Positions 1-7,415 of a stretch of DNA of 10,142 nucleotides are shown here, piece after piece; within the stretch, counting starts at the first letter, position 1; each line of letters starts with the position of its first letter. The position numbers were made by a program, and so were the translations under genes. Source of the stretch: JBFWML01 sp050251635 (GTDB lineage: Bacteria > Campylobacterota > Campylobacteria > Campylobacterales > SZUA-545); NCBI GenBank assembly GCA_050251635.1, contig JBFWML010000061.1, positions 1 through 10,142 on the forward strand. Reading direction: 5' to 3'. The notes under the pieces are model-generated. The model ran no database searches. It was given only the letters and a program-made list of their open reading frames with translations, and was not told where the DNA came from.

Positions 1-34
1 TCTCATCTTTTCACGCGAGCGCAAAAGGAGAGCC

Positions 35-916
35 ATGAACCGCGAACGGATACTCGTCACAACGGACTTGAGCGAACACAGCTACGCAGTCATCGACAAG
101 GCGATGAGTTTCGCCCTTCGCTACAACAAGTGGCTGGAGGTGCTTCATGTGGTGGAACCCTCCTTGTTTGCCTTTGGCTTCTCCCGCAAAGAGCAAAACC
201 CCGCCGAACTGGACGCCGCCACCCAGGAGCGCCTGGTGGCCATCAGCGAAAAGATCAAAAAAACGCTGGGCCGCACCATCGATAAGCTCAATGTCGAAAC
301 CCGGCTGGGCAACGTGTCGGCCACGGTGGAGGCCTATGCCCGCGAAAAGCGCGTCAGCATGGTGATCATCGGCGATTCGGAGCACAAAAAGGGAATCAAA
401 GCGGTCGTGCTGGGCTCGACGGCCAAGCGGATTATCAACAAAAACGAAGTGCCGGTGCTGGTTTCCAAAACCGCAGGCGACGCCGATTATAAAAACATCT
501 ACGTACCCACCGACTTTTCGGCCCGCTCGCTGGAAAGTCTTGTTTTTATGGCCGAACACTTCCCCGATGCGCTCTTCGTGCTCGATCACGTCATCGACGT
601 ACCCAGCGAAGCGCAGTTTGAAGCCTACGAACTCGACAGCGGCTTTATGGAGAACTTCTCCGATTCCGCCCGGCGTCACGCCGAAGGCCAGATGAACGCC
701 TTTATCGCCAAGCTCCGCGCCCGGGGCGGTGCGGCGGCAAAAATTGCGATTAAACCGCAATTTGCCGTGGGCCATATCGACTCGGAATGGGTCGTGGGCG
801 AATCGCAAAAGGCCCACTCGGACCTTATCGGTCTGACGGCGGATACGACGCTCTTTTCAAACACCTTCCCCATTATGGAGAAGGCGCACTGCGACGTGCT
901 GCTCTATAAGGAGTAA
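35..916 (+). CDS. Tandem-domain universal stress protein (UspA family)
   Basis: This is a 293-residue cytoplasmic protein built from two UspA-like domains, roughly residues 1-145 and 150-293. Domain 1 begins with the typical beta strand ILVTTDLSEHS. It ends with a nucleotide-loop-like stretch, IIGDSEHKKGIKAVVLGSTA, followed by the strand VPVLVSK. The loop keeps the final G-S/T but not the classical second glycine. Domain 2 opens with IYVPTDFSARSLESL and closes with CDVLLYKE, but its glycine loop is gone (LIGLTADTTLFSNTF). Nucleotide binding is therefore plausible only in domain 1. Family members are stress-induced proteins of mostly undefined biochemical role. The ATG at 35 is supported by an AAAAGGAG Shine-Dalgarno at 23-30, four bases upstream. 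The gene converges on the PAS gene, with stop codons 3 bases apart and no terminator hairpin between them. Family call is confident; the specific function is unknown. Confidence 0.9.
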   Translation: MNRERILVTTDLSEHSYAVIDKAMSFALRYNKWLEVLHVVEPSLFAFGFSRKEQNPAELDAATQERLVAISEKIKKTLGRTIDKLNVETRLGNVSATVEAYAREKRVSMVIIGDSEHKKGIKAVVLGSTAKRIINKNEVPVLVSKTAGDADYKNIYVPTDFSARSLESLVFMAEHFPDALFVLDHVIDVPSEAQFEAYELDSGFMENFSDSARRHAEGQMNAFIAKLRARGGAAAKIAIKPQFAVGHIDSEWVVGESQKAHSDLIGLTADTTLFSNTFPIMEKAHCDVLLYKE

Positions 917-919
917 GCC

Positions 920-1657
920 TTAGCCCACCACCAGCGGAATCTCCAAAGAGACCGCTGCGGGTTCAAAATGCGCGGCGATATTAATCCCCGACGCCAGCGA
1001 CTCCACAGCCGAATCCTCCGTTTGGGTTCGGCTCTCGCCCTTAACGATCATCTCGATAAGCGGATACTTCTTGCCCCCCACGTACAAAAACTCGCCCGCC
1101 TTGATTTTGAGTACCGTCGTAATCTGCGCACAGGCGGGAGAAAACCCTTCGTAAACCTTGCGCAGCACCTTGGTGAAATCGTTTTGCGAGAGGCGAAATT
1201 CCGGGATGCTGGGGTCAAACTCGTTTTTAAAAACCGTTTTTACCATGCGGGCTTTGGTCAGCGAAATGGCAATATCGATCAAAACATAGATATTGGTCTC
1301 TTCGTAGCTTTTGATCTTCTCTACCGTGTTCTCTTTGCCCGCGGGGCTTTGGTAGAGCTTGATGCCGATGCGGTCTTCGTCCTCATATCCCACCGTCACG
1401 GCAAAGAAGTGAAACTTGCCAAAGCCCAGCGGCATAAAGGTGGTCTTGTAGCCAAAGTCGATCGACGCATAGGAGAGGGCCAGATCGTTGAAGGTCTTGA
1501 CCGGCTCGTAACCGCTCAAAAGTTCCGCCGCCCGGTTGAGGTAAACCACCTCGCCGCTGGGGCCAAAGACGAAAAAGGGGTTGTAGTCGTATTCGAGCCA
1601 GTTTTTCAGATGTCCGCTGCCCAGCGGCGTCTCTTCAGTGTTCAATGCCGAGTTCAT
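920..1657 (-). CDS. PAS-domain sensor protein, partner of the adjacent Fis/AAA+ regulator
   Basis: This is a 245-residue protein with no signal peptide or membrane segment, so it is cytoplasmic. Residues about 20-110 read as a PAS fold: YNPFFVFGPSGEVVYLNRAA is a typical PAS entry strand and helix, followed by a beta-rich section ending IGIKLYQSP. The C-terminal half (about 125-245) has no catalytic motif I can name. Its order (LSQNDFTKVLRKVYE, then strands, then a final helix and IPLVV strand) is loosely like a degenerate histidine-kinase ATPase domain with no G boxes; this is inference. No phospho-accepting H-box is evident. The ATG at 1657 lies 23 bases inside the end of the upstream regulator gene and has AGGAAGAAG four bases before it. 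The overlap suggests translational coupling and joint function with that DNA-binding protein. The ligand or cofactor is unknown. Confidence 0.72.
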   Translation of the reverse strand: MNSALNTEETPLGSGHLKNWLEYDYNPFFVFGPSGEVVYLNRAAELLSGYEPVKTFNDLALSYASIDFGYKTTFMPLGFGKFHFFAVTVGYEDEDRIGIKLYQSPAGKENTVEKIKSYEETNIYVLIDIAISLTKARMVKTVFKNEFDPSIPEFRLSQNDFTKVLRKVYEGFSPACAQITTVLKIKAGEFLYVGGKKYPLIEMIVKGESRTQTEDSAVESLASGINIAAHFEPAAVSLEIPLVVG

Positions 1658-2381
1658 AAATCTTCTTCCTGAGCGTATTGCGGTTAATCCCCAGCACGTT
1701 GGAGAGCTTGAGCTGGGAGCCGTACTCCGCCAGCCCCGCCTCGATCAGCGGTTTGTCGTACAGATACAGATAATCGCGGTAGAGGTTAATTCCCGTCGCC
1801 TCTTTGAGCTTTTCGCGCAGAAACTTCTCCATCATAGAGGTCAGTTCGTTTTCGCCCACGTCATCGAGCAGTAACGCCGTATAAATGGAGCGGCGCAGGG
1901 AGTGGGCGTTGTTTTTCAGATCGAAGCTCATGGCGTTGGTGTTCAGCACGCGATCGACCATCAGCGTCGCCTGCGCCTCCTTGAGGAATGCTTCGGCGAG
2001 CAAGGGCACATCCGCCTGCCGTTCGCGCAGGGGCAGCAGATTGAGCGTGATGCCGAAAAAACGGTCCACAACGCTCTGATCAATGGGCCGCGCGGCGGTC
2101 GCCACAATCTTTTTGCCCTCCAGCTCCAGCCGATCGGGGCGCGGAACGCGATCGAAGTTTTCGATAATCAGCGAATCGGAACGCAGCAGCAGTTGCGCCG
2201 TCTCCTCTTCGTTGGCTCCGTCGGCAATGGCGGCGGCGGGCAAAATCTCTTGGGCCAGCATACTTTTGCCCGTGCCGCGCTCTCCGGCGATCAGCACGTT
2301 GATCTGCAGCCCTTTAACCAGATGGGCGGTTTTTAGAATCTCCCGCGTGCTCTCCGATGCGGCCAGAAACTCGCGGCTCAT
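1635..2381 (-). CDS. Short NtrC-like AAA+ protein with Fis-type helix-turn-helix; lacks GAFTGA
   Basis: This 248-residue protein resembles the central and C-terminal parts of sigma-54 enhancer-binding proteins. Visible parts are a Walker A motif GERGTGKS (residues 33-40), a weak Walker B-like LIIENFD (71-77), the conserved LPLRERQADVPLL segment (116-128), an AHSLRRSIYTALLL helix matching the usual NVRELRN region, and a C-terminal Fis-type helix-turn-helix LKLSNVLGINRNTLRKKI (about 224-241). There is no receiver domain. About 40-50 residues normally found between Walker A and Walker B, including GAFTGA, are missing with no sign of a frameshift. Canonical sigma-54 activation is therefore unlikely. 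It may be a DNA-binding regulator or organising factor. The start ATG overlaps the aminotransferase stop as ATGA, and the 3' end overlaps the PAS gene by 23 bases. Confidence 0.78.
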   Translation of the reverse strand: MSREFLAASESTREILKTAHLVKGLQINVLIAGERGTGKSMLAQEILPAAAIADGANEEETAQLLLRSDSLIIENFDRVPRPDRLELEGKKIVATAARPIDQSVVDRFFGITLNLLPLRERQADVPLLAEAFLKEAQATLMVDRVLNTNAMSFDLKNNAHSLRRSIYTALLLDDVGENELTSMMEKFLREKLKEATGINLYRDYLYLYDKPLIEAGLAEYGSQLKLSNVLGINRNTLRKKIYELGIEH

Positions 2382-3553
2382 CTCTTGTAACCGCGGACAA
2401 ACTCGGCGATTTTGGCAATGCCCTTTTCGATGGTCTGCTCATCGGTGGCGAAACTCATGCGGAAATAGCCCTCTTGCTCAAAGCCCACGCCGGGCACGGT
2501 GGCCACCCCCGCCTCTTCCAGCAATCTCAAGCAGAATTTCATCGAGTCGGGTTCGACCGCTTCGCAGGAGACAAAGAGATAAAACGCGCCGCCGGGGTTG
2601 ATGACTTTCAACCCGTCGATCGCCGAGAGTTTCTCCACCGCCCTATTTTTGCGCTTTTCGAACACCTTGCGCATCGCTTCGATCGCTTCGTCCGCACGGC
2701 CGTCAAGCGCAGGGATGGAGGCCTTCTGCACGATGGAGCAGATATTTGTCGTGGACTGGCTTTGCAGCTTGTTCACCGCCGCGACGATCGAGGCATCGGG
2801 GCAGGCAAAATAGCCCATGCGCCAGCCGGTCATCGCCACCGATTTCGATAGCCCGTTGATTGTGATGGTGCGCTTGTAAAGATCGTCGCTGACGGAAGCG
2901 AGCGCCGTAAACTTCGTATCGCCGTACACCAGCTTTTCGTACATCTCGTCGCTGAAAACCCAGATATTCGTCCCCTTCAGCACTTCGCCCAGCGCCGCGT
3001 ACTCTTCGCGGCTATAAACCGATCCGGTGGGGTTGGAGGGGGAGTTGAGCACCAGAATTTTGGTTTTGGGAGTGATGGCGGCTTTAAGTTCCGCCGCTGT
3101 CATTTTGAAATTGTTTTCGGCTTTGGTGCGCACAAACACCGGCTTGCCGCCGTGGTAGTTGACCATTTCGGGGTAGCTCACCCACGCCGGGGTGGGCACG
3201 ATCACCTCGTCACCGTGGTTGATCATGACCGCAAAGAGGTTAAAAAGCGAGTGTTTCGCACCGTTGCTGACGATGATATTTTTGGGGGAATAGGTGAGAT
3301 TGTTTTCGCGTTTGAGCTTGCCCGCCACCGCTTCGAGCAGTTCGGGAATCCCCTGCACCGCCGTGTATTTGCCAAACCCTTCGCGGATAGCCGCGATCGC
3401 CGCCTCTTTGACCACGTCGGGGGTGTCGAAGTCCGGCTCTCCCGCCGAAAAACTGAGCACATCACGACCGGAGGCCTTGAGTTCGCGGGCCTTCTGGGTC
3501 ATAGCGAGGGTCAGGGACTCTTCCATCTTATTGATGCGTTCGGACAATAGCAC
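2378..3553 (-). CDS. aspB: Class I PLP aminotransferase (aspartate aminotransferase, subgroup I-beta)
   Basis: This enzyme transfers the amino group between aspartate and 2-oxoglutarate in the cytoplasm, linking oxaloacetate to amino-acid synthesis. Key motifs, numbered from the chosen start, are FSAGEPDFDTP near residue 35, the SNPTG loop (residues 173-177), and the PLP-lysine signature SKSVAMTGWRMGY with the Schiff-base lysine at about 237. A C-terminal arginine segment YFRMSFAT binds the substrate carboxylate. The frame stays open upstream to a TTG at 3598. I chose the GTG at 3553 because AAAGGA lies six bases before it and because family members start close to LSERINKMEESLTLAM. The result is 391 residues, normal for the family. 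A TTG at 3547 is the alternative. Gene order matches C. jejuni cysE-aspB. Broad specificity, or activity as another aminotransferase, cannot be excluded. Confidence 0.92.
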   Translation of the reverse strand: MLLSERINKMEESLTLAMTQKARELKASGRDVLSFSAGEPDFDTPDVVKEAAIAAIREGFGKYTAVQGIPELLEAVAGKLKRENNLTYSPKNIIVSNGAKHSLFNLFAVMINHGDEVIVPTPAWVSYPEMVNYHGGKPVFVRTKAENNFKMTAAELKAAITPKTKILVLNSPSNPTGSVYSREEYAALGEVLKGTNIWVFSDEMYEKLVYGDTKFTALASVSDDLYKRTITINGLSKSVAMTGWRMGYFACPDASIVAAVNKLQSQSTTNICSIVQKASIPALDGRADEAIEAMRKVFEKRKNRAVEKLSAIDGLKVINPGGAFYLFVSCEAVEPDSMKFCLRLLEEAGVATVPGVGFEQEGYFRMSFATDEQTIEKGIAKIAEFVRGYKR

Positions 3554-3587
3554 CGGCAATCCTTTGTCAGTGGGCTTAATGGCTGAA

Positions 3588-3593
3588 AATATA
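3588..3593 (-). promoter_or_regulatory. Candidate -10 element for the aminotransferase/regulator genes
   Basis: On the minus strand TATATT occurs within TTTTGGTTATATTTTCAGCC in the only real gap of the gene train. It would place a transcript start near 3581, giving a leader of about 28 bases before the GTG at 3553. No -35 match is seen, but Campylobacterota vegetative promoters commonly lack one. This could drive the aminotransferase, AAA+/Fis and PAS genes separately from the upstream block. Supported by position and motif only. Confidence 0.35.
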
Positions 3594-3634
3594 ACCAAAA
3601 GGCGCTGAAAATTGCCGTTTTTTTGGGCTTAGGA

Positions 3635-4336
3635 CTACTTCTCCATGGCTTTGATCAAGCTTTCAAAAACGCGGTCAAGCTCACGATCTTTATCGCTAAA
3701 GTCCGCCTTGCAGGTGACGAGCGACTCTTCAAGAATCTTGATGCGTTTGATCAGATAAACAAACATCTCTTTTTGAATATCGGGCAGCTTGTGGTGATCG
3801 AGCGGGCCGCCGCCCTCTTCGGTGCCGATAATGCGCGCGGGAATCCCCACCGCCGTGCATCCGGCGGGCACCGCTTTGACCACCACCGAATTGGCCCCGA
3901 TTTTGGCGTTTTTGCCAATCACGATGTTCCCCAAAATCCGCGCCCCCGCCCCCACAACCACGCCGTCTTCGAGGGTGGGGTGGCGTTTGGTCGGCGTCAG
4001 CTCCACGCCGCCGAGGGTTACCTGCTGGTAAATGGTAACATCGTCGCCCACCTCGGCGGTTTCGCCGATCACCACGCCGATGCCGTGGTCAATAAACAAC
4101 CGCCGCCCGATTTTGGCCGCCGGGTGGATATCGACCGCGCATAACCCCTGCGCGAAACCCGACACATAACGGGCCAGCAGCCTCAGCCCGCGCACATGCA
4201 GCGCGTAGGCAATGCGGTGCCACGCCACCGCCCAAACGCCGGGGTAGTTAAACAAAATCTCCCAGCGGCTTTTAATGGCCGGATCCCGGTTGACCGGAAC
4301 GCCCAAATCCTCCCAGATCAACCGCCACATACCCAT
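3635..4336 (-). CDS. cysE: Serine O-acetyltransferase
   Basis: The enzyme acetylates L-serine with acetyl-CoA to give O-acetylserine, the precursor for cysteine synthesis. The protein is a left-handed beta-helix of hexapeptide repeats. The catalytic region is intact: VDIHPAAKIG carries the catalytic Asp (about residue 69), IDHGIGVVIGETAEVG the catalytic His (about 84), and TKRHP a second conserved His (about 119). It is the shorter bacterial form, about 233 residues, with a reduced N-terminal helical region. Beyond the beta-helix is a charged helical tail of about 60 residues (LPDIQKEMFVYLIKRIKILEE onward). The ATG at 4336 shares one base with the speA stop (TGATG), so translation is probably coupled. 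No strong Shine-Dalgarno is visible. ATG at 4330 and GTG at 4339 are alternative starts. Confidence 0.93.
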   Translation of the reverse strand: MGMWRLIWEDLGVPVNRDPAIKSRWEILFNYPGVWAVAWHRIAYALHVRGLRLLARYVSGFAQGLCAVDIHPAAKIGRRLFIDHGIGVVIGETAEVGDDVTIYQQVTLGGVELTPTKRHPTLEDGVVVGAGARILGNIVIGKNAKIGANSVVVKAVPAGCTAVGIPARIIGTEEGGGPLDHHKLPDIQKEMFVYLIKRIKILEESLVTCKADFSDKDRELDRVFESLIKAMEK

Positions 4337-6192
4337 CACACCGGTCTTGTTGTTTTAAGATAGCCGTTTTCGCTCAGGTACAAATACAGCTCGGCCAGCA
4401 CGTCCTGACGCTTCTCTTCGGGGATCAGCTCGGAGCGTTCGATGCGTTTTTTGAGGTGTTTTTGCACGTCGGTGATGTCGTAGTCGATGTCGTCGAGAAT
4501 ATCCAGCAAACTGGCCGAGGGCTTCAGCTCGTGGATATGATACCCCTCCTCATCGATCGTAATCGTCGCTTCGGTCGGGTGGGAAAAGAGGTTGTGGCGC
4601 ATCCCCAGCACCTCTTGGTAGGCGCCCACCAAAAAGAAGGCCAGAAAGTAGTTGTTTTCGCTCAGATCGACATCGTGCAAAAAGAGGGGCCGCTTGGCCT
4701 TAAAGGCGATTTCGCCGTCGCTGTCGCAGGTAATATCCCACAAACTCGCGGCGCGGCTGGGCTTTTCGTTGAGCCGATCGAGCGGCATGACGGGAAACTC
4801 CTGCCCCAAGCCCCAGTAGTCCGGCAAACTCTGAAACAGGCTGAAGTTCACCAGATACTTCTCCTGAATACGGTGCTGAATCCGATCGCGCTCATTGAGA
4901 TTCGCGCCCGTCAAATCCAGCGCGCGGCGGATAATCAGATGCACCAGCACTTCGGTATTGGAGCGGTCTTGCAGGTCGATATAGCCCAGATCGAACAGCG
5001 TCAACAAAGATTCCATATGGTCAAGGCCGTCGTGCAGATATTCGGCGGCGTTTTTCTCGTTGATCGTGCGGTAAAGGTCGTAGAGTTCGCTCACCAGCGG
5101 CGGGTTGCCCTGCTCTTTGAGCTGCAGCGCCTTTTCGTGGTACTCCTGACTAAACAGCTCCAGCACGGGCGCGACCAGAACGGCGTGGCTCGCGGCGATA
5201 AAACGGCCCGATTCGGTGAAAATATCCGGCTCCGCAACGCCCTTGGTTTCGCAGATGGATTTTAAGAGAAACACCACGTCGTTGGCGACTTCCTGCAGCG
5301 AATAGGTGGTGCTTTTGCTGTGCGCATCCTGGGAATACTCCACCGCCAAACCGCCGCCGAGATTGATCGCCGCCAGATTTTCCGCGCCCATTTTGCGCAG
5401 TTCGGCGTAGATGTTGCCCGCTTCGCGCAGCGCCCGTTTAAGCGGCGCGATGTCCTCCATCTGGCTGCCGATATGGAAATGAATCATCGTCAGCGCCCCA
5501 AGCTGCCCCGCCTCTTTGAGCATCTCAACCGCCCGCATCAGTTCGGTGGAGGTCAGGCCGAATTTGGCGTTGATACCGCCGGATTTGCCCCAGATGCCGA
5601 TGCCCGCCGTGTGCAGGCGGATACGGATGCCGATGTTGGGCATGGGGTCCTGGGTTTTGCGCTGCATCTCAAGAATAGTGTCCAGCTCGCCCAGCCCCTC
5701 GATCGTGAGCGTAATATCGTGGCCCATCTCCTTGGCGATAAAGCCCAGCGAAATCATCTCTTCGTCTTTAAAGCCGTTGACGGTAATGGGCGCTTCGTCG
5801 CGGTTGTAGGCCATGGCGATAATCAGCTCCGCTTTACTGCCCGCCTCAAGGCCGTAGCCGAAGCTTTCGCCCTGATCGATCAGCATCTCCACAAAGCTGG
5901 GAAACTGATTGACCTTCAGCGGGAAAACCGCCTTGAACTGGCCGTTGTATTTATATTCGGTGCGCGCGCCGTTAAACGCGGCGTACAGCTTGCCGATCTG
6001 CTTGCCCACCAAATGCGGAAAACGCAGCAGCAGCGGGCCGCGGTAACCGTCGGAGCGGATTTCGTTGACAATATCCAAAATAGCGGGTTTCGCCCCGGTA
6101 TTAACGCAAACGCGGCCGCCTTCGATGACAAAGTTGCTATCCCCCCAAACCGGAAGGCCATAGTCGTTGGGGACGGTTTTTTTCGGACTCAC
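4336..6192 (-). CDS. speA: Biosynthetic arginine decarboxylase
   Basis: This PLP enzyme decarboxylates arginine to agmatine, the first step of polyamine synthesis through agmatine or carbamoylputrescine. The sequence shows the N-terminal VWGDSNFVIEGGRVCVNTG segment, then FKAVFPLKVNQFPSFVE with the PLP lysine at about residue 93, a TIM-barrel with IHFHIGSQMEDI and LGGGLAVEYSQD, and the C-terminal-domain motif ITCDSDGEIAF with the conserved cysteine near the active site. The open frame extends to 6264, but that extra stretch lies over hisS. I chose the GTG at 6192, which overlaps the hisS stop as GTGA and has GGGAG six bases upstream. This gives 618 residues, typical of the family. It sits in the conserved hisS-speA-cysE run. 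Confidence 0.95.
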   Translation of the reverse strand: MSPKKTVPNDYGLPVWGDSNFVIEGGRVCVNTGAKPAILDIVNEIRSDGYRGPLLLRFPHLVGKQIGKLYAAFNGARTEYKYNGQFKAVFPLKVNQFPSFVEMLIDQGESFGYGLEAGSKAELIIAMAYNRDEAPITVNGFKDEEMISLGFIAKEMGHDITLTIEGLGELDTILEMQRKTQDPMPNIGIRIRLHTAGIGIWGKSGGINAKFGLTSTELMRAVEMLKEAGQLGALTMIHFHIGSQMEDIAPLKRALREAGNIYAELRKMGAENLAAINLGGGLAVEYSQDAHSKSTTYSLQEVANDVVFLLKSICETKGVAEPDIFTESGRFIAASHAVLVAPVLELFSQEYHEKALQLKEQGNPPLVSELYDLYRTINEKNAAEYLHDGLDHMESLLTLFDLGYIDLQDRSNTEVLVHLIIRRALDLTGANLNERDRIQHRIQEKYLVNFSLFQSLPDYWGLGQEFPVMPLDRLNEKPSRAASLWDITCDSDGEIAFKAKRPLFLHDVDLSENNYFLAFFLVGAYQEVLGMRHNLFSHPTEATITIDEEGYHIHELKPSASLLDILDDIDYDITDVQKHLKKRIERSELIPEEKRQDVLAELYLYLSENGYLKTTRPV

Positions 6193-7415
6193 AGCACACT
6201 CCCACGGATCAAATCTTCCAGCTTCGGCGTTGCCTCCGCTCCGGCAGCCAGATCTTTTACCCATATTGTCCCGCTTTGCAGTTCGTTTTCGCCGATCACA
6301 GCGCAGTAGCGGGCATTTTGCCGATCGGCGGCTTTAAGATGGGCCTTTAAACCCTTGGGCTCGTGGCCTAAGTGAACCGTTTCGCGTTTGCGAAGCGCAT
6401 GGCCCGCGTTAAACACCGCGCCCAGACTGGCCGCATCCATCGCCCCCAGATAATACCCGCTGCGCTGGGGCTGCGGTACGGTAACCAAATCGTATATCCG
6501 TTCGATTCCAAGGGCAAAACCCACCGCCGGAGTCGCCCTGCCGCCCAAGAACTCCACCAGCCGGTCATACCGCCCGCCGCCCGCGATGGCGCTTTGTGCG
6601 CCAATTTCGGTGCTGACGAACTCAAAGGCGGTTTTGTTGTAGTAATCCAGCCCGCGCACCAGCCGTTTGTTGTGGGTGTAGCTCACGCCGTTTTGATCCA
6701 GCAGGCTTTTTAGGGCCGCAAAATCCGCTGCGCAGTCGCCGCAGAGATGATCGGCCATTAAGGGCGCGTTTTCGTAGAGCTTCTGGCACCCTTCGTTTTT
6801 GCAGTCAAGCACGCGGATCGGGTTGGTGGCCTTGCGGCGGACGCAATCTTCGCAGAGCAGATCGCTGCGCGCTTCGAGAAAGTCCACCAATGCCTGACGG
6901 TAGGCGGGCAGGCAGTTAGGGCAGCCGAGCGAATTAATTTGCAGCTCGTGGCCGATGCCGAGTTCTTTAAAAATATCCGCCGCCATCAAGATCAGCGCCG
7001 CGTCTTCCCGTACGCTGGCTTCGCCGAAACTCTCGATGCCGAACTGGTGAAACAGCCGCAAGCGGCCCTTTTGCGGGCGCTCGTAACGAAACATCGGGCC
7101 GTGGTAAAAAAAGCGGTAGGTTCCGCCCGCTTTGTCGAGCTTTTTTTCGATAAACGCCCGCACCACGCCGGCGGTGCCTTCGGGCCGCAGGCAGACGTCG
7201 TTGCCGCCCTTGTCCTCAAACTGGTACATCTCTTTGCCCACGATGTCGGAGCTTTCACCCACGGAGCGTTTAAAAAGCGCGGTCTCTTCCAGCAGCGGCG
7301 TTTCGATCAGGCCAAAGCCGTAGCGTTTGGCGACCGCCGTGGCGGTGGAAATAATATGTTCGAATTTGGGCGCTTCGTCGATAATATCTTTCATGCCCCT
7401 AAGCGCGGTGATCAT
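6189..7415 (-). CDS. hisS: Histidyl-tRNA synthetase
   Basis: A class II aminoacyl-tRNA synthetase that charges tRNA-His. At 408 residues it is close to the family norm. Visible motifs are the N-terminal LRGMKDI, motif 2 around FFYHGPMFRYERPQKGRLR (about 102-120), the histidine-specific LVRGLDYY (252-259), GGGRYDRL (279-286) and motif 3 VGFALGIERI (298-307). The segment 165-228 carries four cysteine pairs (CPNC, CEDC, C205/C210, CGDC), a pattern I recall in many bacterial HisRS proteins and suggestive of metal binding. The ATG at 7415 directly follows an in-frame TAG, so the start cannot lie further upstream. It overlaps the end of tmk by 17 bases, with AAGGA about 10 bases upstream. The stop overlaps the speA start by 4 bases. 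Confidence 0.97.
   Translation of the reverse strand: MITALRGMKDIIDEAPKFEHIISTATAVAKRYGFGLIETPLLEETALFKRSVGESSDIVGKEMYQFEDKGGNDVCLRPEGTAGVVRAFIEKKLDKAGGTYRFFYHGPMFRYERPQKGRLRLFHQFGIESFGEASVREDAALILMAADIFKELGIGHELQINSLGCPNCLPAYRQALVDFLEARSDLLCEDCVRRKATNPIRVLDCKNEGCQKLYENAPLMADHLCGDCAADFAALKSLLDQNGVSYTHNKRLVRGLDYYNKTAFEFVSTEIGAQSAIAGGGRYDRLVEFLGGRATPAVGFALGIERIYDLVTVPQPQRSGYYLGAMDAASLGAVFNAGHALRKRETVHLGHEPKGLKAHLKAADRQNARYCAVIGENELQSGTIWVKDLAAGAEATPKLEDLIRGSVL

Noticed and set aside
11..817. A 268-codon minus-strand frame opposite the universal stress protein gene
   Set aside because: The plus-strand gene has a good ribosome binding site and a clear family match. The antisense translation has no family features.
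3599..3634. Possible terminator after cysE (run of seven A and weak GGC/GCC pairing)
   Set aside because: On the cysE strand the homopolymer is A, not T, and it precedes the weak stem, so it does not fit an intrinsic terminator.
6192..6264. Longer speA start at 6264
   Set aside because: The 24 extra residues lie entirely over hisS and do not resemble SpeA N termini. The GTG at 6192 has GGGAG at a proper distance.
5320..6309. A 329-codon open frame on the plus strand opposite speA and hisS
   Set aside because: It is a shadow of the well-supported minus-strand genes. Its translation is rich in H, R, Q and F, as expected from the complement of GC-rich coding DNA, and shows no recognisable motif. 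The same holds for the other antisense frames across 968-5265, 6939-7421 and 8584-9102.
6720..6925. Cysteine-rich segment of HisRS as an unusual metal-binding insertion
   Set aside because: The spacing of CPNC, CEDC and CGDC resembles that in many bacterial HisRS proteins, so it is ordinary for the family.
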